In this document: positions 25,612-35,190 of the stretch, piece after piece | How positions within the stretch are numbered: the first letter of the stretch is position 1 | How the letters are laid out: each line of letters starts with the position of its first letter | Assembly: GCA_039180875.1 (NCBI GenBank) | Contig: JBCDCY010000003.1 | Coordinates: forward strand, 310,001-374,000 | Direction: 5' to 3' | Source: JBCDCY01 sp039180875 | Lineage (GTDB): Bacteria; Pseudomonadota; Alphaproteobacteria; Rhodobacterales; Rhodobacteraceae | DNA length: 64,000 nucleotides | The notes under the pieces: generated by a model | The model's input: only the letters and a program-made list of their open reading frames with translations | What the model was told of the DNA's origin: nothing | Databases searched by the model: none | Translations under genes and position numbers: made by a program

Positions 25612-26655
25612 TCAACCCAAGCGATCTCCCGTCGCCGGGTCGAAGAGGTGGAGGTTGGCCGGATCGACGGCGAAGCTCAGCGCCTCGCCCCGGCTGGTCA
25701 CCCGGTGCACGCCGGGCAGGCTGGCGGTGAAGCTGGCGCCGTCGAGGCTCCCATGCAGCAGCGTGTTGGCGCCGAGGGGTTCGGCGAGGTGGACCTCCAT
25801 CGCCAGGGGACCCTCGCCCCGCTCCACATGCTCGGGCCGGATGCCGAGAGAGACCGTACCGTCCCGGCACGCGACCTCGCCAAGGGTGCGGTCGCCGAGG
25901 CGCAGGGCGCCGCCCGACACCTCCGCCGCCATCACGTTCATCGCCGGGCTGCCGATGAACTGGGCGGCGAACAGGCTTTTGGGCTGCTCATAGACCTCGA
26001 GCGGCGTGCCGATCTGCTCGGCCCGGCCGGCGTTCATCACCACCATGCGGTCGGCCATGGTCATCGCCTCCACCTGGTCGTGGGTGACGTAGAGCGAGGT
26101 GACGCCGAGCTTGGTCTGCAACTCCTTGATCTCGAGGCGCATCTGCACCCGGAGCTTGGCATCGAGGTTGGAGAGCGGCTCGTCGAACAGGAACACAGAG
26201 GGCTCCCGCACGATGGCGCGGCCCATGGCGACGCGCTGGCGCTGCCCGCCGGAAAGCTGGCGGGGCTTGCGCTCCAGCAATGCCTCGAGCTGCAGGAGGC
26301 GCGCGGCCTCGCCCACCTTCTTCGCGATCTCCTCCTTCGCCAGGCCGGCGATCTTCAGGCCGTAGCCCATGTTCTGGGCGACCGACATATGCGGGTAGAG
26401 GGCGTAGTTCTGAAAGACCATGGCGATGTCGCGGTCCATCGGCTCCTTCTCGTTGGCCCGCGCGCCGTCGATCAAGAGCTCGCCCTCAGAGATCGTCTCA
26501 AGCCCGGCAACCATGCGCAAGAGGGTGGACTTGCCGCAGCCCGAGGGCCCGACGATCACCACGAACTCGCCGTCGGTGATGGCGATGTCGATGCCCTGGA
26601 TCACCTCGGTCGGGCCGAAACGTTTGCGGAGGCCGGTGAGGGTGACGGTCGCCAT
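25612..26655 (-). CDS. ugpC: sn-Glycerol-3-phosphate ABC transporter ATP-binding protein
   Basis: 347 residues. Walker A is GPSGCGKST, Q-loop MVFQNYALYPHMSV, signature LSGGQRQRV, Walker B VFLFDEPLSNLDAKLR and switch His in YVTHDQVEAM; a MalK-type C-terminal regulatory domain follows (LGIRPEHVE). It powers import through UgpA/UgpE. The start is three bases after the ugpE stop. The order B-A-E-C is that of Ugp systems. A general MalK/MsmX-like ATPase would look similar, so specificity comes from the operon. Confidence 0.92.
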   Translation of the reverse strand: MATVTLTGLRKRFGPTEVIQGIDIAITDGEFVVIVGPSGCGKSTLLRMVAGLETISEGELLIDGARANEKEPMDRDIAMVFQNYALYPHMSVAQNMGYGLKIAGLAKEEIAKKVGEAARLLQLEALLERKPRQLSGGQRQRVAMGRAIVREPSVFLFDEPLSNLDAKLRVQMRLEIKELQTKLGVTSLYVTHDQVEAMTMADRMVVMNAGRAEQIGTPLEVYEQPKSLFAAQFIGSPAMNVMAAEVSGGALRLGDRTLGEVACRDGTVSLGIRPEHVERGEGPLAMEVHLAEPLGANTLLHGSLDGASFTASLPGVHRVTSRGEALSFAVDPANLHLFDPATGDRLG

Positions 26656-26658
26656 GGC

Positions 26659-27516
26659 TTACTTATCGCTCTCCATCAGGCCGCGGATGAAGAGCCGCTG
26701 CATCGAGATCACCACGATCACCGGCGGCACCATCGCGAGGATCGAGGTCGCCATAATCACCGGCCAGTTCGCCGTGTCGTCGCCCGAGGGAAACATCTGC
26801 TTAAGCCCCATGACGATGGTGTTCATCTCCGGATCCGTGGTGATGAGGAGGGGCCAGAGGTACTGGTTCCAGCCGAAGATGAAGAGGATGACGAAGAGCG
26901 CGGCGATGTTCGTCCGGCTCATCGGCACCACGATGTCGATGAAGAAGCGCATGGGCCGGGCGCCGTCCACCCGTGCCGCCTCGGCCAACTCATCGGGGAT
27001 CGTGAGGAAGAACTGGCGGAAGAGGAAGGTCGCCGTGGCCGAGGCGATGAGGGGGAAGATGAGGCCGGTATAGCTGTTGAGCATCCCGAAGCCCGCCACG
27101 ACTTCGAAGGTCGGAACGATACGCACCTCCACCGGCAGCATCAGCGTGAGAAAGATCAGCCAGAAGAAGGCGGGACGGCCCGGGAAGCGGAAATAGACGA
27201 TAGCGAAGGCCGACAGCAGCGAGATGATGATTTTGCCCACGGCGATGCCGGTCGCCATGATCGTCGAGTTCCAGAGCATCCGCGCCACCGGCACGTTGAC
27301 GCCGGAGAAGAGCGCCGCCTGGTAGTTCTCCCAAAACCGGTCGCCGGGCCAGATCGGCATCGGCGGGCGCACGATCTCCGGCTGGGTGACGGTCGAGGCG
27401 ACGAAGGCCAGCCAGATCGGGAAGAAGACGATCAGCACGCCCAGGATCAGCAAGGCGTGGGTGAGCCAGATCCCGGCGCCGCGCCGCTCCACCATGCCAT
27501 GGGTCTCGCCCGCCAT
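26659..27516 (-). CDS. ugpE: sn-Glycerol-3-phosphate ABC transporter permease UgpE
   Basis: 285 residues, six membrane segments, with the permease EAA loop ELAEAARVDGARPMRFFIDIVVPM that docks on the ATPase. The family trait PPMPIWPGDRFWENYQAAL in the first periplasmic loop matches UgpE. Start overlaps the ugpA stop (TGATG). Forms the channel with UgpA in the inner membrane. Confidence 0.92.
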   Translation of the reverse strand: MAGETHGMVERRGAGIWLTHALLILGVLIVFFPIWLAFVASTVTQPEIVRPPMPIWPGDRFWENYQAALFSGVNVPVARMLWNSTIMATGIAVGKIIISLLSAFAIVYFRFPGRPAFFWLIFLTLMLPVEVRIVPTFEVVAGFGMLNSYTGLIFPLIASATATFLFRQFFLTIPDELAEAARVDGARPMRFFIDIVVPMSRTNIAALFVILFIFGWNQYLWPLLITTDPEMNTIVMGLKQMFPSGDDTANWPVIMATSILAMVPPVIVVISMQRLFIRGLMESDK

Positions 27517-28397
27517 CAGTAATGCACCCGCCGCTCGATGAACTTGAACTGGATGACGGTGAGCAGCCCGACCACCAGCAGCAGTACCACCGACTGGGCC
27601 GAGGAGGAGCCGAGGTCCTGGCCGACGAAGCCGTCGGAGTAGACCTTGTAGACCAGGATCGTCGTCGATTGCTGCGGCCCGCCCGAGGTGATGGTGTGGA
27701 TCACGCCGAAGGTCTCAAAGAAGGCGTAGACGACGTTCACGACCAAGAGGAAGAAGGTGGTGGGCGAGAGGAGCGGCAGCACGATGGTGAAGAAGCGCCG
27801 CCAGAACCGGGCGCCGTCGATGGCGGCGGCCTCGATGACCGAGCGGGGGACGGCCTGAAGGGCGGCGAAGAAGAACAGGAAGTTGTAGCTGATCCGCCCC
27901 CAGGCCGAGGCGACGACGACCAGGCCCATGGCTTCCGTCCCGTTCAGCACATGGTTCCAATCATAGCCGAGCTGGCCGAGATACCAGGAGACGAGGCCCA
28001 CCCGGGTGTTGAACATGAAGAGCCAGAGGACCCCCGCCACCGCCGGGGCCACCGCATAGGGCCAGATCAAGAGCGTACGGTAGGTCCCTGCCCCCTTGAT
28101 AAGCCGATCCGCCAGCACCGCGAGGAAGAGCGCCGGCACCATGGCCGCGAGCGTCACCAGGACGGAGAAGATCGCCGTGGTGATGAAGGAGGCGCGATAG
28201 AAAGGGTCGGCGAACAGAAACTCGAAATTGCCGAGCCCCACGAACTGCGCCGACAGGCCGAACGGGTCGGGGATAAAGAGCGACTGCCAGACCGCCTGGC
28301 CCGCCGGATAGAAGAAGAAGACCGCCGAGATGAAGACCTGCGGCGCAATCAGCGCCAGCGGCAGCAGCCAGCCCTTGAAGGTGACGCGCTTCTCCAT
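27516..28397 (-). CDS. ugpA: sn-Glycerol-3-phosphate ABC transporter permease UgpA
   Basis: 293 residues, six membrane segments; EAA loop VIEAAAIDGARFWRRFFTIV. The N-terminus KRVTFKGWLLPLALIAPQV and IPDPFGLSAQFVGLGNFEFL are UgpA-like. It follows ugpB after 45 bases holding a strong hairpin, and its stop overlaps ugpE. Confidence 0.92.
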   Translation of the reverse strand: MEKRVTFKGWLLPLALIAPQVFISAVFFFYPAGQAVWQSLFIPDPFGLSAQFVGLGNFEFLFADPFYRASFITTAIFSVLVTLAAMVPALFLAVLADRLIKGAGTYRTLLIWPYAVAPAVAGVLWLFMFNTRVGLVSWYLGQLGYDWNHVLNGTEAMGLVVVASAWGRISYNFLFFFAALQAVPRSVIEAAAIDGARFWRRFFTIVLPLLSPTTFFLLVVNVVYAFFETFGVIHTITSGGPQQSTTILVYKVYSDGFVGQDLGSSSAQSVVLLLVVGLLTVIQFKFIERRVHY

Positions 28398-28406
28398 CGT
28401 CGGTGA

Positions 28407-28434
28407 GGCGCGGGCGAACGATGCCGCCCGCGCC
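28407..28434 (-). promoter_or_regulatory. Intercistronic hairpin ugpB-ugpA
   Basis: Perfect 10-bp stem (28407-28416 with 28425-28434) and 8-base loop in the 45-base gap between the binding-protein gene and the permease gene. Without a U-tract it is best read as an mRNA stabiliser/attenuator that keeps binding protein above permease. Similar hairpins follow the other three binding-protein genes in the window. Confidence 0.65.
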
Positions 28435-28442
28435 CGCCCGTG

Positions 28443-29756
28443 CTACTGGTTCGCCTGCTCGAACCGGCGGAGGAGCGCATTGCCCCGGTCCACCGCGCTC
28501 GTCAGCGCCTCCTCAGCGCTCTTGTCGCCGGCCCAAACGGCCTCGAGCTCTTCGTCGATGATGCCGCGGATCTGGTCGAAGGAGCCGAGGCGCAGGCCCT
28601 TGGAATTGGCTGTCGGCGCGTTCGTCGTCATCTGGATGACGGCGATGTCGGTGCCGGGGTTCTCCTGATAGAACCCAGCCTCCCGCGTGGCGTCGCCGGC
28701 ATCCGCGGTGATCGGCAGATAGCCGGTATCCTGGTGCCACTGCGCCTGCACCGGGGTCGAGGAGAGGTAGCTGAGGAAGGCCGCGACGCCCTCGTACTCC
28801 GCCGCGTCGTGCCCCTCCATCACCCAGAGCGAGGCGCCGCCGATGATGGTGTTCTGGGGCGCGTTGCCGACCCCCTCCCAATAGGGCAGCGGGCGCACCT
28901 CGAACTCGAACTCCGCCTCGGCGTTGATCCCGGCATAGCCGGCCGAGCTCTCGGTGAAGAGCGCGCAATCGCCCGAGCGGAAGTTGGCGCCGCCCTCGTT
29001 CCGGCGCCCAGCGTAGAAGAACTTGCCCTCCTGGGCCCACTCACCCATGGCCGAGATATGGGCCACCTGCGCTTCGCCATTGAAGGCGAGCTCGGTCCCG
29101 AGCCCGGCGAACCCGTTGTCCATGGTGGCGAACGGCACGTCGTGGTAGGCGGAGAAATTCTCGAGGTGGATCCAGCTCTGCCAGGCGGTCGTCAGCGGGC
29201 ATTCGTGGCCAGACGCCTGCAGCGCGTCCAGCACCTCGCCCACCTGCTGCCAGGTGGAGAGATCGGTGTCGGGGTCGATGCCCGCCTCGCTCAGCGCATC
29301 GCGGTTCACCCAAAGGACGGGCGTGGAGGAGTTGAAGGGCAGCGACAGCATCTCGCCCTCGGTCGTCGTATAGTAGCCCTTGACCGAGCCGATATAGGCC
29401 TCCGGATCGAAGGCGGAGCCGGCCTCCGCCATCACCTCGTAGACCGGGCGCACGGCGCCGCCGGCCGCCATCATCGTGGCGGTGCCCACCTCGAAGACCA
29501 TCAGGATGTGGGGCTGCTCACCGGCGCGGAAGGCGGCGATGCCGGCGTTCAGCGTCTCGGAATAGTTGCCCTTGTGCGCGGCGACGACGGTGTAGTCGTC
29601 CTGGCTGGCGTTAAAGCCCTCGACCTGGGCCGCCACCAACTCGCCGAGGCGGCCGGTGAAGGCGTGCCAGAACTGGACCTCGGTCTCAGCCGAGGCGGCG
29701 ATGGGCGAAAGGACGGTCGTACAGGCGGCAAGCGCCCCGATGGCTAGGGATCTCAT
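28443..29756 (-). CDS. ugpB: sn-Glycerol-3-phosphate ABC transporter substrate-binding protein
   Basis: 437 residues with a Sec signal peptide (cleavage expected after PIAASA). The mature start ETEVQFWHAFTGRLGELV, then YTVVAAHKGNYSETLNAGIA and ILMVFEVGTATMMAAGGAV closely follow E. coli UgpB as I remember it. Periplasmic receptor for sn-glycerol-3-phosphate or glycerophosphodiesters. ATG at 29756 has GGGAGG close by; the frame is open upstream without signal-peptide character. First gene of ugpBAEC. Confidence 0.93.
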   Translation of the reverse strand: MRSLAIGALAACTTVLSPIAASAETEVQFWHAFTGRLGELVAAQVEGFNASQDDYTVVAAHKGNYSETLNAGIAAFRAGEQPHILMVFEVGTATMMAAGGAVRPVYEVMAEAGSAFDPEAYIGSVKGYYTTTEGEMLSLPFNSSTPVLWVNRDALSEAGIDPDTDLSTWQQVGEVLDALQASGHECPLTTAWQSWIHLENFSAYHDVPFATMDNGFAGLGTELAFNGEAQVAHISAMGEWAQEGKFFYAGRRNEGGANFRSGDCALFTESSAGYAGINAEAEFEFEVRPLPYWEGVGNAPQNTIIGGASLWVMEGHDAAEYEGVAAFLSYLSSTPVQAQWHQDTGYLPITADAGDATREAGFYQENPGTDIAVIQMTTNAPTANSKGLRLGSFDQIRGIIDEELEAVWAGDKSAEEALTSAVDRGNALLRRFEQANQ

Positions 29757-30085
29757 GGTACCTCCCAACTCTTCTTTTGGCTTCTTTGAAACGTTTGCCC
29801 GGGGGACCGAGCACAGGGAAGCTTTGGCCCAAACGCACCACCTTCGCAATCCCCTCGTGTCGATAGCCAATTGTCGGCAGGAAAGGTAATGAAGCTTCGT
29901 TGAAAGTAATGTGCAGATCGGATGACATACTGCGCTGGTGCCGTACTTCTCAAAGTCGAAGACCGGATTTATTGCCCGAGTACTGACGACATCTCGGCGC
30001 GTGATGGGGACCGGCGTGGCTCACGCCAACCCCCGCGAAAGCCGCGCTAGCGGGCCGCGGCGGTTCTTGCTACCAAAGCGCACGC
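29757..30085. other. Divergent intergenic region ugpB / bkd operon
   Basis: 329 bases without a convincing gene, expected to hold both promoters. It contains two short perfect palindromes on the ugpB side, AAACGTTT at 29789-29796 and TTTGGCCCAAA at 29823-29833. There is also a GGTAATG/AGTAATG pair about 21 bases apart near 29884-29911. No pho-box-like array is evident by eye, so ugp control by phosphate cannot be claimed. Confidence 0.6.
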
Positions 30086-31318
30086 ATGGCCACGAACCGT
30101 ATCTTCTCCCTGCATGTGCCGGAGCCTGAGTGCCGGCCGGGCGACACCCCGGACTTCTCGGCCTTCGAGGTGCCGGAGGCCGGCGCCGTCGACCGCCCGC
30201 CGGTCGATGTGGATCCCCAGCACATCCAAGACCACGCCTATCAGATCGTCCGGGTGCTCGACGACGAGGGCACGGCGGTCGGCCCCTGGGCCGAGACGCT
30301 GACGGATGAGGAGGCGCTGAAGGGCCTCCGCGACATGATGACCGTCCGCTCCTACGACGCGCGGATGCTGATGGCCCAGCGCCAGGGCAAGACCAGCTTC
30401 TACATGCAGTGTCTGGGGGAGGAGGCGATCGCCTGCGCCTTCCAGGCCGCCCTCTCACCGGGCGACATGAACTTCCCGACCTATCGCCAACAGGGTCTGC
30501 TGATCGCCGCGGGTTATCCGCTCGAGCAGATGATGAACCAGGTCTACTCCAACAGCGCCGATCCGTTGCTCGGGCGGCAATTGCCGATCATGTACTCCTC
30601 GCGCGAGCATGGCTTTTACTCCATCTCCGGCAATCTCGGCACGCAGTTCGTGCAGGCGGTGGGCTGGGCCATGGCCTCCGCCATCGCCGGGGACAGCAAG
30701 ATCGCGGCGGGCTGGATCGGCGACGGGGCGACGGCGGAATCGGACTTTCACTCGGCCCTGGTCTTTGCGTCCACCTTCCGGGCGCCGGTGATCCTCAACA
30801 TCGTCAACAACCAGTGGGCGATCTCGACCTTCCAGGGCATCGCCCGCGGGCGGGCCGCGACCTTCGCCTCCCGTGGACTCGGCTTTGGCCTGCCGTCGCT
30901 GCGGGTAGACGGCAACGACTATCTCGCCGTCTACGCCGTGGCGAAGTGGGCGGCGGAGCGGGCCCATCTCGGCCACGGGGCGACGCTGATCGAATACGTC
31001 ACCTACCGGGCCGGGCCGCACTCGACCTCCGACGATCCCTCGGGCTACCGGCCGAAGCAGGAGGCGGCGGACTGGCCCCTCGGCGATCCCATCGCCCGCT
31101 TCAAGGCCCATCTGATCGCCCGCGGCACCTGGTCGGAGGAGCGTCACCAGCAGGCCGAGGCGGAGATCGACGCCGAGATCATCGCCCACCAGAAAGCGGC
31201 GGAGAAGCACGGCACCCTGCACGACGGGCCCCATCCGAGCCCCAAGGACATGTTCGAGGACGTCTACAGCGATCTGCCGCCGCATCTGCGCCGTCAGCGC
31301 CAGGAGGCCGGCATCTGA
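30086..31318 (+). CDS. bkdA1: Branched-chain 2-oxoacid dehydrogenase E1 alpha subunit
   Basis: 410 residues. Thiamine-diphosphate binding is shown by GWIGDGATAESDFHSALVFA and VNNQWAIST; the phosphorylation-loop region reads TYRAGPHSTSDDPSGYR. The long N-terminus with PGDTPDFSAFEVPEAG is typical of bacterial BCKDH E1 alpha rather than pyruvate dehydrogenase. With E1 beta it decarboxylates the 2-oxoacids of Val, Leu and Ile. It is followed by E1 beta with a TGATG overlap. Confidence 0.95.
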   Translation: MATNRIFSLHVPEPECRPGDTPDFSAFEVPEAGAVDRPPVDVDPQHIQDHAYQIVRVLDDEGTAVGPWAETLTDEEALKGLRDMMTVRSYDARMLMAQRQGKTSFYMQCLGEEAIACAFQAALSPGDMNFPTYRQQGLLIAAGYPLEQMMNQVYSNSADPLLGRQLPIMYSSREHGFYSISGNLGTQFVQAVGWAMASAIAGDSKIAAGWIGDGATAESDFHSALVFASTFRAPVILNIVNNQWAISTFQGIARGRAATFASRGLGFGLPSLRVDGNDYLAVYAVAKWAAERAHLGHGATLIEYVTYRAGPHSTSDDPSGYRPKQEAADWPLGDPIARFKAHLIARGTWSEERHQQAEAEIDAEIIAHQKAAEKHGTLHDGPHPSPKDMFEDVYSDLPPHLRRQRQEAGI

Positions 31319-32334
31319 TGGCCCGGATGACGATGATCGAGGCCATCCGCGACGCCCACGACGTCGCCATGGGCCGCGACGAGACGGTCGTCGTCTTCGG
31401 CCAGGACGTCGGCTATTTCGGCGGCGTCTTCCGCTGCACCAAGGGCTTGCAGGAGAAATACGGCCTGCAGCGCTGCTTCGACACGCCGATCAACGAGAGC
31501 GGCATCATCGGCGCGGCGATCGGCATGGCGGCCTATGGCTTGCGCCCCTGCGTCGAGATCCAGTTCGCCGACTACGTCTATCCGGGCTACGACCAGCTGG
31601 TGTCGGAGGCGGCGCGCATCCGCCACCGCTCCAACAAGGACTTCACCGCGCCCATGGTGGTGCGGATGCCCACCGGCGGCGGCATCTTCGGCGGCCAGAC
31701 CCACTCCCAATCGCCCGAGGCGTTGTTCGCTCATGTGTCCGGCCTGAAGACCGTCATCCCCTCCAACCCCTATGACGCCAAGGGGCTACTGATCTCGGCC
31801 ATCGAGGATGACGACCCGGTGGTGTTTCTCGAGCCCAAGCGGCTCTACAACGGTCCGTTCGACGGCCATCACGAGGCCGCCGTCACCCCCTGGTCGCGCC
31901 ATGAGCTCGGCGAAGTGCCGGAGGGGCACTACACCGTGCCCATCGGCCAGGCCGCGATCCGCCGGCCGGGGGAGGCAGTGACCGTCCTCGCCTACGGCAC
32001 CATGGTCCACGTGGCGCTCGCCGCGGCGGAGGAGACTGGGGTGGATGCCGAGATCATCGACATCCGCACCATGGTGCCGCTCGACCTCGACACCATCGCC
32101 GCCTCGGTCAAGAAGACCGGCCGCTGCATGGTGGTGCACGAGGCGACGCGCACCTGCGGCTATGGGGCGGAACTGATCGCCCTGGTCTCGCGCCATTGCT
32201 TCTGGAACCTGGAGGCGCCGCCGACCCGCGTCACGGGCTACGACACGCCCTACCCCCATGCCCACGAATGGGACTATTTCCCCGGCCCCGCCCGGGTGGG
32301 GGCGGCGATGACCCAGCTTCTCGAGGTCGCCTGA
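31318..32334 (+). CDS. bkdA2: Branched-chain 2-oxoacid dehydrogenase E1 beta subunit
   Basis: 338 residues; VVVFGQDVGYFGGVFRCTKG, then DTPINESGIIGAAIGMA and FADYVYPGYDQLVSEAARIR are hallmark E1 beta segments, and DIRTMVPLDLDTI lies in the C-terminal domain. Completes the alpha2-beta2 decarboxylase. Start and stop both overlap neighbours as TGATG. Confidence 0.95.
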   Translation: MARMTMIEAIRDAHDVAMGRDETVVVFGQDVGYFGGVFRCTKGLQEKYGLQRCFDTPINESGIIGAAIGMAAYGLRPCVEIQFADYVYPGYDQLVSEAARIRHRSNKDFTAPMVVRMPTGGGIFGGQTHSQSPEALFAHVSGLKTVIPSNPYDAKGLLISAIEDDDPVVFLEPKRLYNGPFDGHHEAAVTPWSRHELGEVPEGHYTVPIGQAAIRRPGEAVTVLAYGTMVHVALAAAEETGVDAEIIDIRTMVPLDLDTIAASVKKTGRCMVVHEATRTCGYGAELIALVSRHCFWNLEAPPTRVTGYDTPYPHAHEWDYFPGPARVGAAMTQLLEVA

Positions 32335-33656
32335 TGGGCGAGCACGTCATCAAGCTCCCCGACATTGGGGAGGGCGTGGCAGAGGCGGAGCTCACGGAAT
32401 GGGAAGTGGCAGTCGGCGACGAGGTGCGCGAGGACCAGGTGCTCGCGGCGGTGATGACCGACAAGGCAACGGTGGAGATCCCGGCGCCGCGGGACGGCAA
32501 GATCCTCTGGCTGGGCCCAGCCATCGGCGACGTTGTGGCGGTCGGCTCCGCCATCATCCGCATGGAGGTCGCGGGCGAGGGAAATGTCGCCCCCGGCGAG
32601 GCGTTGCCGGAGCCTGAACCAGCGCCGCAGCCTGAGCCGGCGCCCAAACCCCTCGCCCCCGAAGCAGCCCCCGCGCCGGTGGCCCCTGCCCCAGCACCCG
32701 AGCCCGCCCTCACCCCGGCCTTCGCCGAGGAGGATCTGCGCCCCGCCAGTGCAGAGATCGGCCTGCCCCGTCCGCCGGGCGAAGCCCCGCTCGCCTCCCC
32801 TGCCGTACGGCGCCGGGCGATGGAGGGCGGCATCGACCTTCGCCGGGTGCCGGGCACCGGCCCCGCCGGGCGGATCGTGCACGACGACCTCGACGCCTTC
32901 ATCGCCACCGGCGGCCTGCCCGTTGGCGCCCCAGGCACCGCCAAGGTGCGCAATACCGGCGTCGAGGAGATCCGGGTCGTCGGTCTGCGCCGCAAGATCG
33001 CCGAGAAGATGGCGACCTCGAAGTCCCGCATCCCCCACATCACCTATGTCGACGAGGTCGACATGACGGCGCTCGAGGATCTGCGGGCCAAGCTGAACGC
33101 CGACCGGGCGACGGAGCAGCCGAAGCTCACCCTCATCCCCTTCCTGATGCGCGCCATGGCCCGCGCCATCGCTGACCAGCCGGAGGTCAATGCGCTGTTC
33201 GATGATGACGCAGGCATCATCCGCCAGCACGGGGCGATCAACATCGGCGTGGCGGCGCAGACGGAGAAGGGCCTCGTCGTGCCGGTCGTGCGCCATGTCG
33301 AGGCGCTCGGCCTCTGGGACTGCGCGCGGGAGCTGGCGCGCCTCGCCGAGGCCGCGCGGGAAGGTCGCGCCAGTCGCGAGGATCTGACGGGTGCGACGAT
33401 CACCATCACCTCCCTCGGTGCGCTCGGCGGCATCGTCACCACGCCGGTCATCAACCACCCGGAGGTGGCGATCATCGGCGTGAACAAGCTCGCCGTCCGC
33501 CCGGTCTGGCAGGAGAGCGCCTTCGTGCCGCGCAAGATGATGAACCTCTCCTCCAGCTTCGATCACCGCGTCATCGACGGCTGGAACGCCGCCGTCTTCA
33601 TCCAGCGGATCAAGGATCTGCTGGAGGCGCCCGCGACCATCTTCATCGACGAGTGA
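32334..33656 (+). CDS. bkdB: Branched-chain 2-oxoacid dehydrogenase E2, dihydrolipoyl acyltransferase
   Basis: 440 residues. One lipoyl domain (lipoyl-Lys in VMTDKATVEIPAP, about 44), a Pro/Ala/Glu-rich flexible linker, a peripheral subunit-binding domain (SPAVRRRAMEGGIDLRRVPG), and the catalytic core ending in SSSFDHRVIDGWNAAVF, whose His and Asp are catalytic. Transfers the acyl group to CoA and forms the complex core. Confidence 0.95.
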   Translation: MGEHVIKLPDIGEGVAEAELTEWEVAVGDEVREDQVLAAVMTDKATVEIPAPRDGKILWLGPAIGDVVAVGSAIIRMEVAGEGNVAPGEALPEPEPAPQPEPAPKPLAPEAAPAPVAPAPAPEPALTPAFAEEDLRPASAEIGLPRPPGEAPLASPAVRRRAMEGGIDLRRVPGTGPAGRIVHDDLDAFIATGGLPVGAPGTAKVRNTGVEEIRVVGLRRKIAEKMATSKSRIPHITYVDEVDMTALEDLRAKLNADRATEQPKLTLIPFLMRAMARAIADQPEVNALFDDDAGIIRQHGAINIGVAAQTEKGLVVPVVRHVEALGLWDCARELARLAEAAREGRASREDLTGATITITSLGALGGIVTTPVINHPEVAIIGVNKLAVRPVWQESAFVPRKMMNLSSSFDHRVIDGWNAAVFIQRIKDLLEAPATIFIDE

Positions 33657-33663
33657 CGGGGCG

Positions 33664-35043
33664 ATGAGCGATCAGCGATGCCAGTTCCTGGTGATCGGCG
33701 GCGGGCCGGGCGGCTATGTCGCGGCGATCCGCGCCGGCCAGCTCGGCCTCGACACGGTGCTGGTGGAGAAAGACGCCCTCGGCGGCACCTGCCTCAATAT
33801 CGGCTGTATCCCGTCAAAGGCCCTGATCCACGCGGCCGACGAGTTCGAGAAGGCGCGCCATTTCGCGAACGGCAGCGCGCTGGGCATCAGCGCGGGCACG
33901 CCGGCCATCGACCTTGCCAAGACCGTGGCCTGGAAGGACGGCATCGTCGGCAAGCTCACCGGCGGCGTCGGCAGCCTGCTGAAGCGCGCCAAGGTGAGGA
34001 GCCTGATCGGCCAGGCGCGCTTCCTCGACGGGCGCACGGTGCGGGTGGAGGGTGAGGACGGCCCACTGACGATCCGGGCGGAGCAGATCTGCATCGCCAC
34101 AGGCTCCGCCCCGATCGAGCTGCCGGCCCTGCCCTTCGGCGGCAAGATCATCAGCTCGACCGAGGCGCTGTCGCTTGCTGCGCCGCCCGAGCATCTCGCG
34201 GTGATCGGCGCCGGCTATATCGGCATGGAGCTCGGCATGGCCTATGCCAAGCTCGGCTCTCAGGTGACGATCGTGGAGGCGGAGGATCGGATCCTGCCGC
34301 TCTACGACCAGGAGCTCACCCGCCCCGTCGCCAAGCGGGCCGGGGCGCTCGGCATCGACATCCGGACGGATGCCCGGGCCCGCGGCCTGAGCGACGATGG
34401 CGCGCTGGAGATCGAGGGGGAGGAGGCCCTCCCCGCCGACACCGTCCTCGTCACCGTCGGGCGAAGGCCGGTGACGGAGGGCTGCGGGATCGAGAACCTG
34501 GTGCTCGACCTCGACGGCCCGTTCCTGGCGATCGACGACCAGTGCCGCACCTCGATGCGCACGATCTTCGCCATCGGCGACGTGACGGGGGAGCCGATGC
34601 TGGCCCACCGCGCCATGGCCCAGGGCGAGATGGTGGCCGAGATCGCCGCCGGCGAGCCCCGCCGCTGGGACAAGCGCGCGATCCCGGCGATCTGCTTCAC
34701 CGATCCGGAGATCGTGAGCGCCGGCCTTTCGCCCGATGCGGCGGCGGCGGCGGGCCACGAGATCGTCACCGCCCAGTTCCCGCTCGCCGCCAACGGCCGG
34801 GCGCTCACCATGGAGGCGGCCGACGGCTTCGTCCGGGCGGTGGCGCGGAAGGACAATCACCTGCTCCTCGGCCTGCAGGCGGTGGGAGCGGGCGTCGCGG
34901 AGCTCAGCGCCTCCTTCGGCCTGGCGCTGGAGATGGGCGCGCGGCTCGAGGATGTGGCGGCCACCATCCACGCCCATCCGACCCAAGGCGAGGCATTGCA
35001 GGAGGCGGCGCTCCGCACCCTCGGCCACGCCCTCCACATCTAG
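33664..35043 (+). CDS. lpdA: Dihydrolipoyl dehydrogenase (E3)
   Basis: 459 residues. FAD motif VIGGGPGGYVAAIRAGQLG, redox disulfide GGTCLNIGCIPSKAL, NAD motif VIGAGYIGMELG, and the C-terminal HAHPTQGEALQEAAL containing the His-Glu pair of the interface active site. Reoxidises the lipoyl arm of the adjacent BCKDH. Seven bases after bkdB; terminated near the dispersed hairpin element copy C. Confidence 0.95.
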   Translation: MSDQRCQFLVIGGGPGGYVAAIRAGQLGLDTVLVEKDALGGTCLNIGCIPSKALIHAADEFEKARHFANGSALGISAGTPAIDLAKTVAWKDGIVGKLTGGVGSLLKRAKVRSLIGQARFLDGRTVRVEGEDGPLTIRAEQICIATGSAPIELPALPFGGKIISSTEALSLAAPPEHLAVIGAGYIGMELGMAYAKLGSQVTIVEAEDRILPLYDQELTRPVAKRAGALGIDIRTDARARGLSDDGALEIEGEEALPADTVLVTVGRRPVTEGCGIENLVLDLDGPFLAIDDQCRTSMRTIFAIGDVTGEPMLAHRAMAQGEMVAEIAAGEPRRWDKRAIPAICFTDPEIVSAGLSPDAAAAAGHEIVTAQFPLAANGRALTMEAADGFVRAVARKDNHLLLGLQAVGAGVAELSASFGLALEMGARLEDVAATIHAHPTQGEALQEAALRTLGHALHI

Positions 35044-35068
35044 TACCGCGCGCGCGGCGGCATCAGAT

Positions 35069-35131
35069 GCCTCCGGCGGGGATATTTGGGTCACTGCGAA
35101 AGCTCGGGGCTTTCTTGCTGGGATAAATATC
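35069..35131 (+). repeat. Dispersed GCCTCCGGCGGGG-hairpin element, copy C
   Basis: GCCTCCGGCGGGG then arms 35081-35102 and 35110-35131, matched at the ends but with several internal mismatches. It lies between the convergent lpdA and DUF899 genes, the place of a bidirectional terminator. Confidence 0.75.
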
Positions 35132-35190
35132 CAGCGGGCGTCGGCGCGGCGCGCGGTGCCGGCGGAGGCAGCGCCCAGGTCGGCGCGGGA

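Noticed and set aside
29757..30085. Pho box upstream of ugpB
   Set aside because: No CTGTCAT-like direct repeats seen; only short palindromes of unknown meaning.
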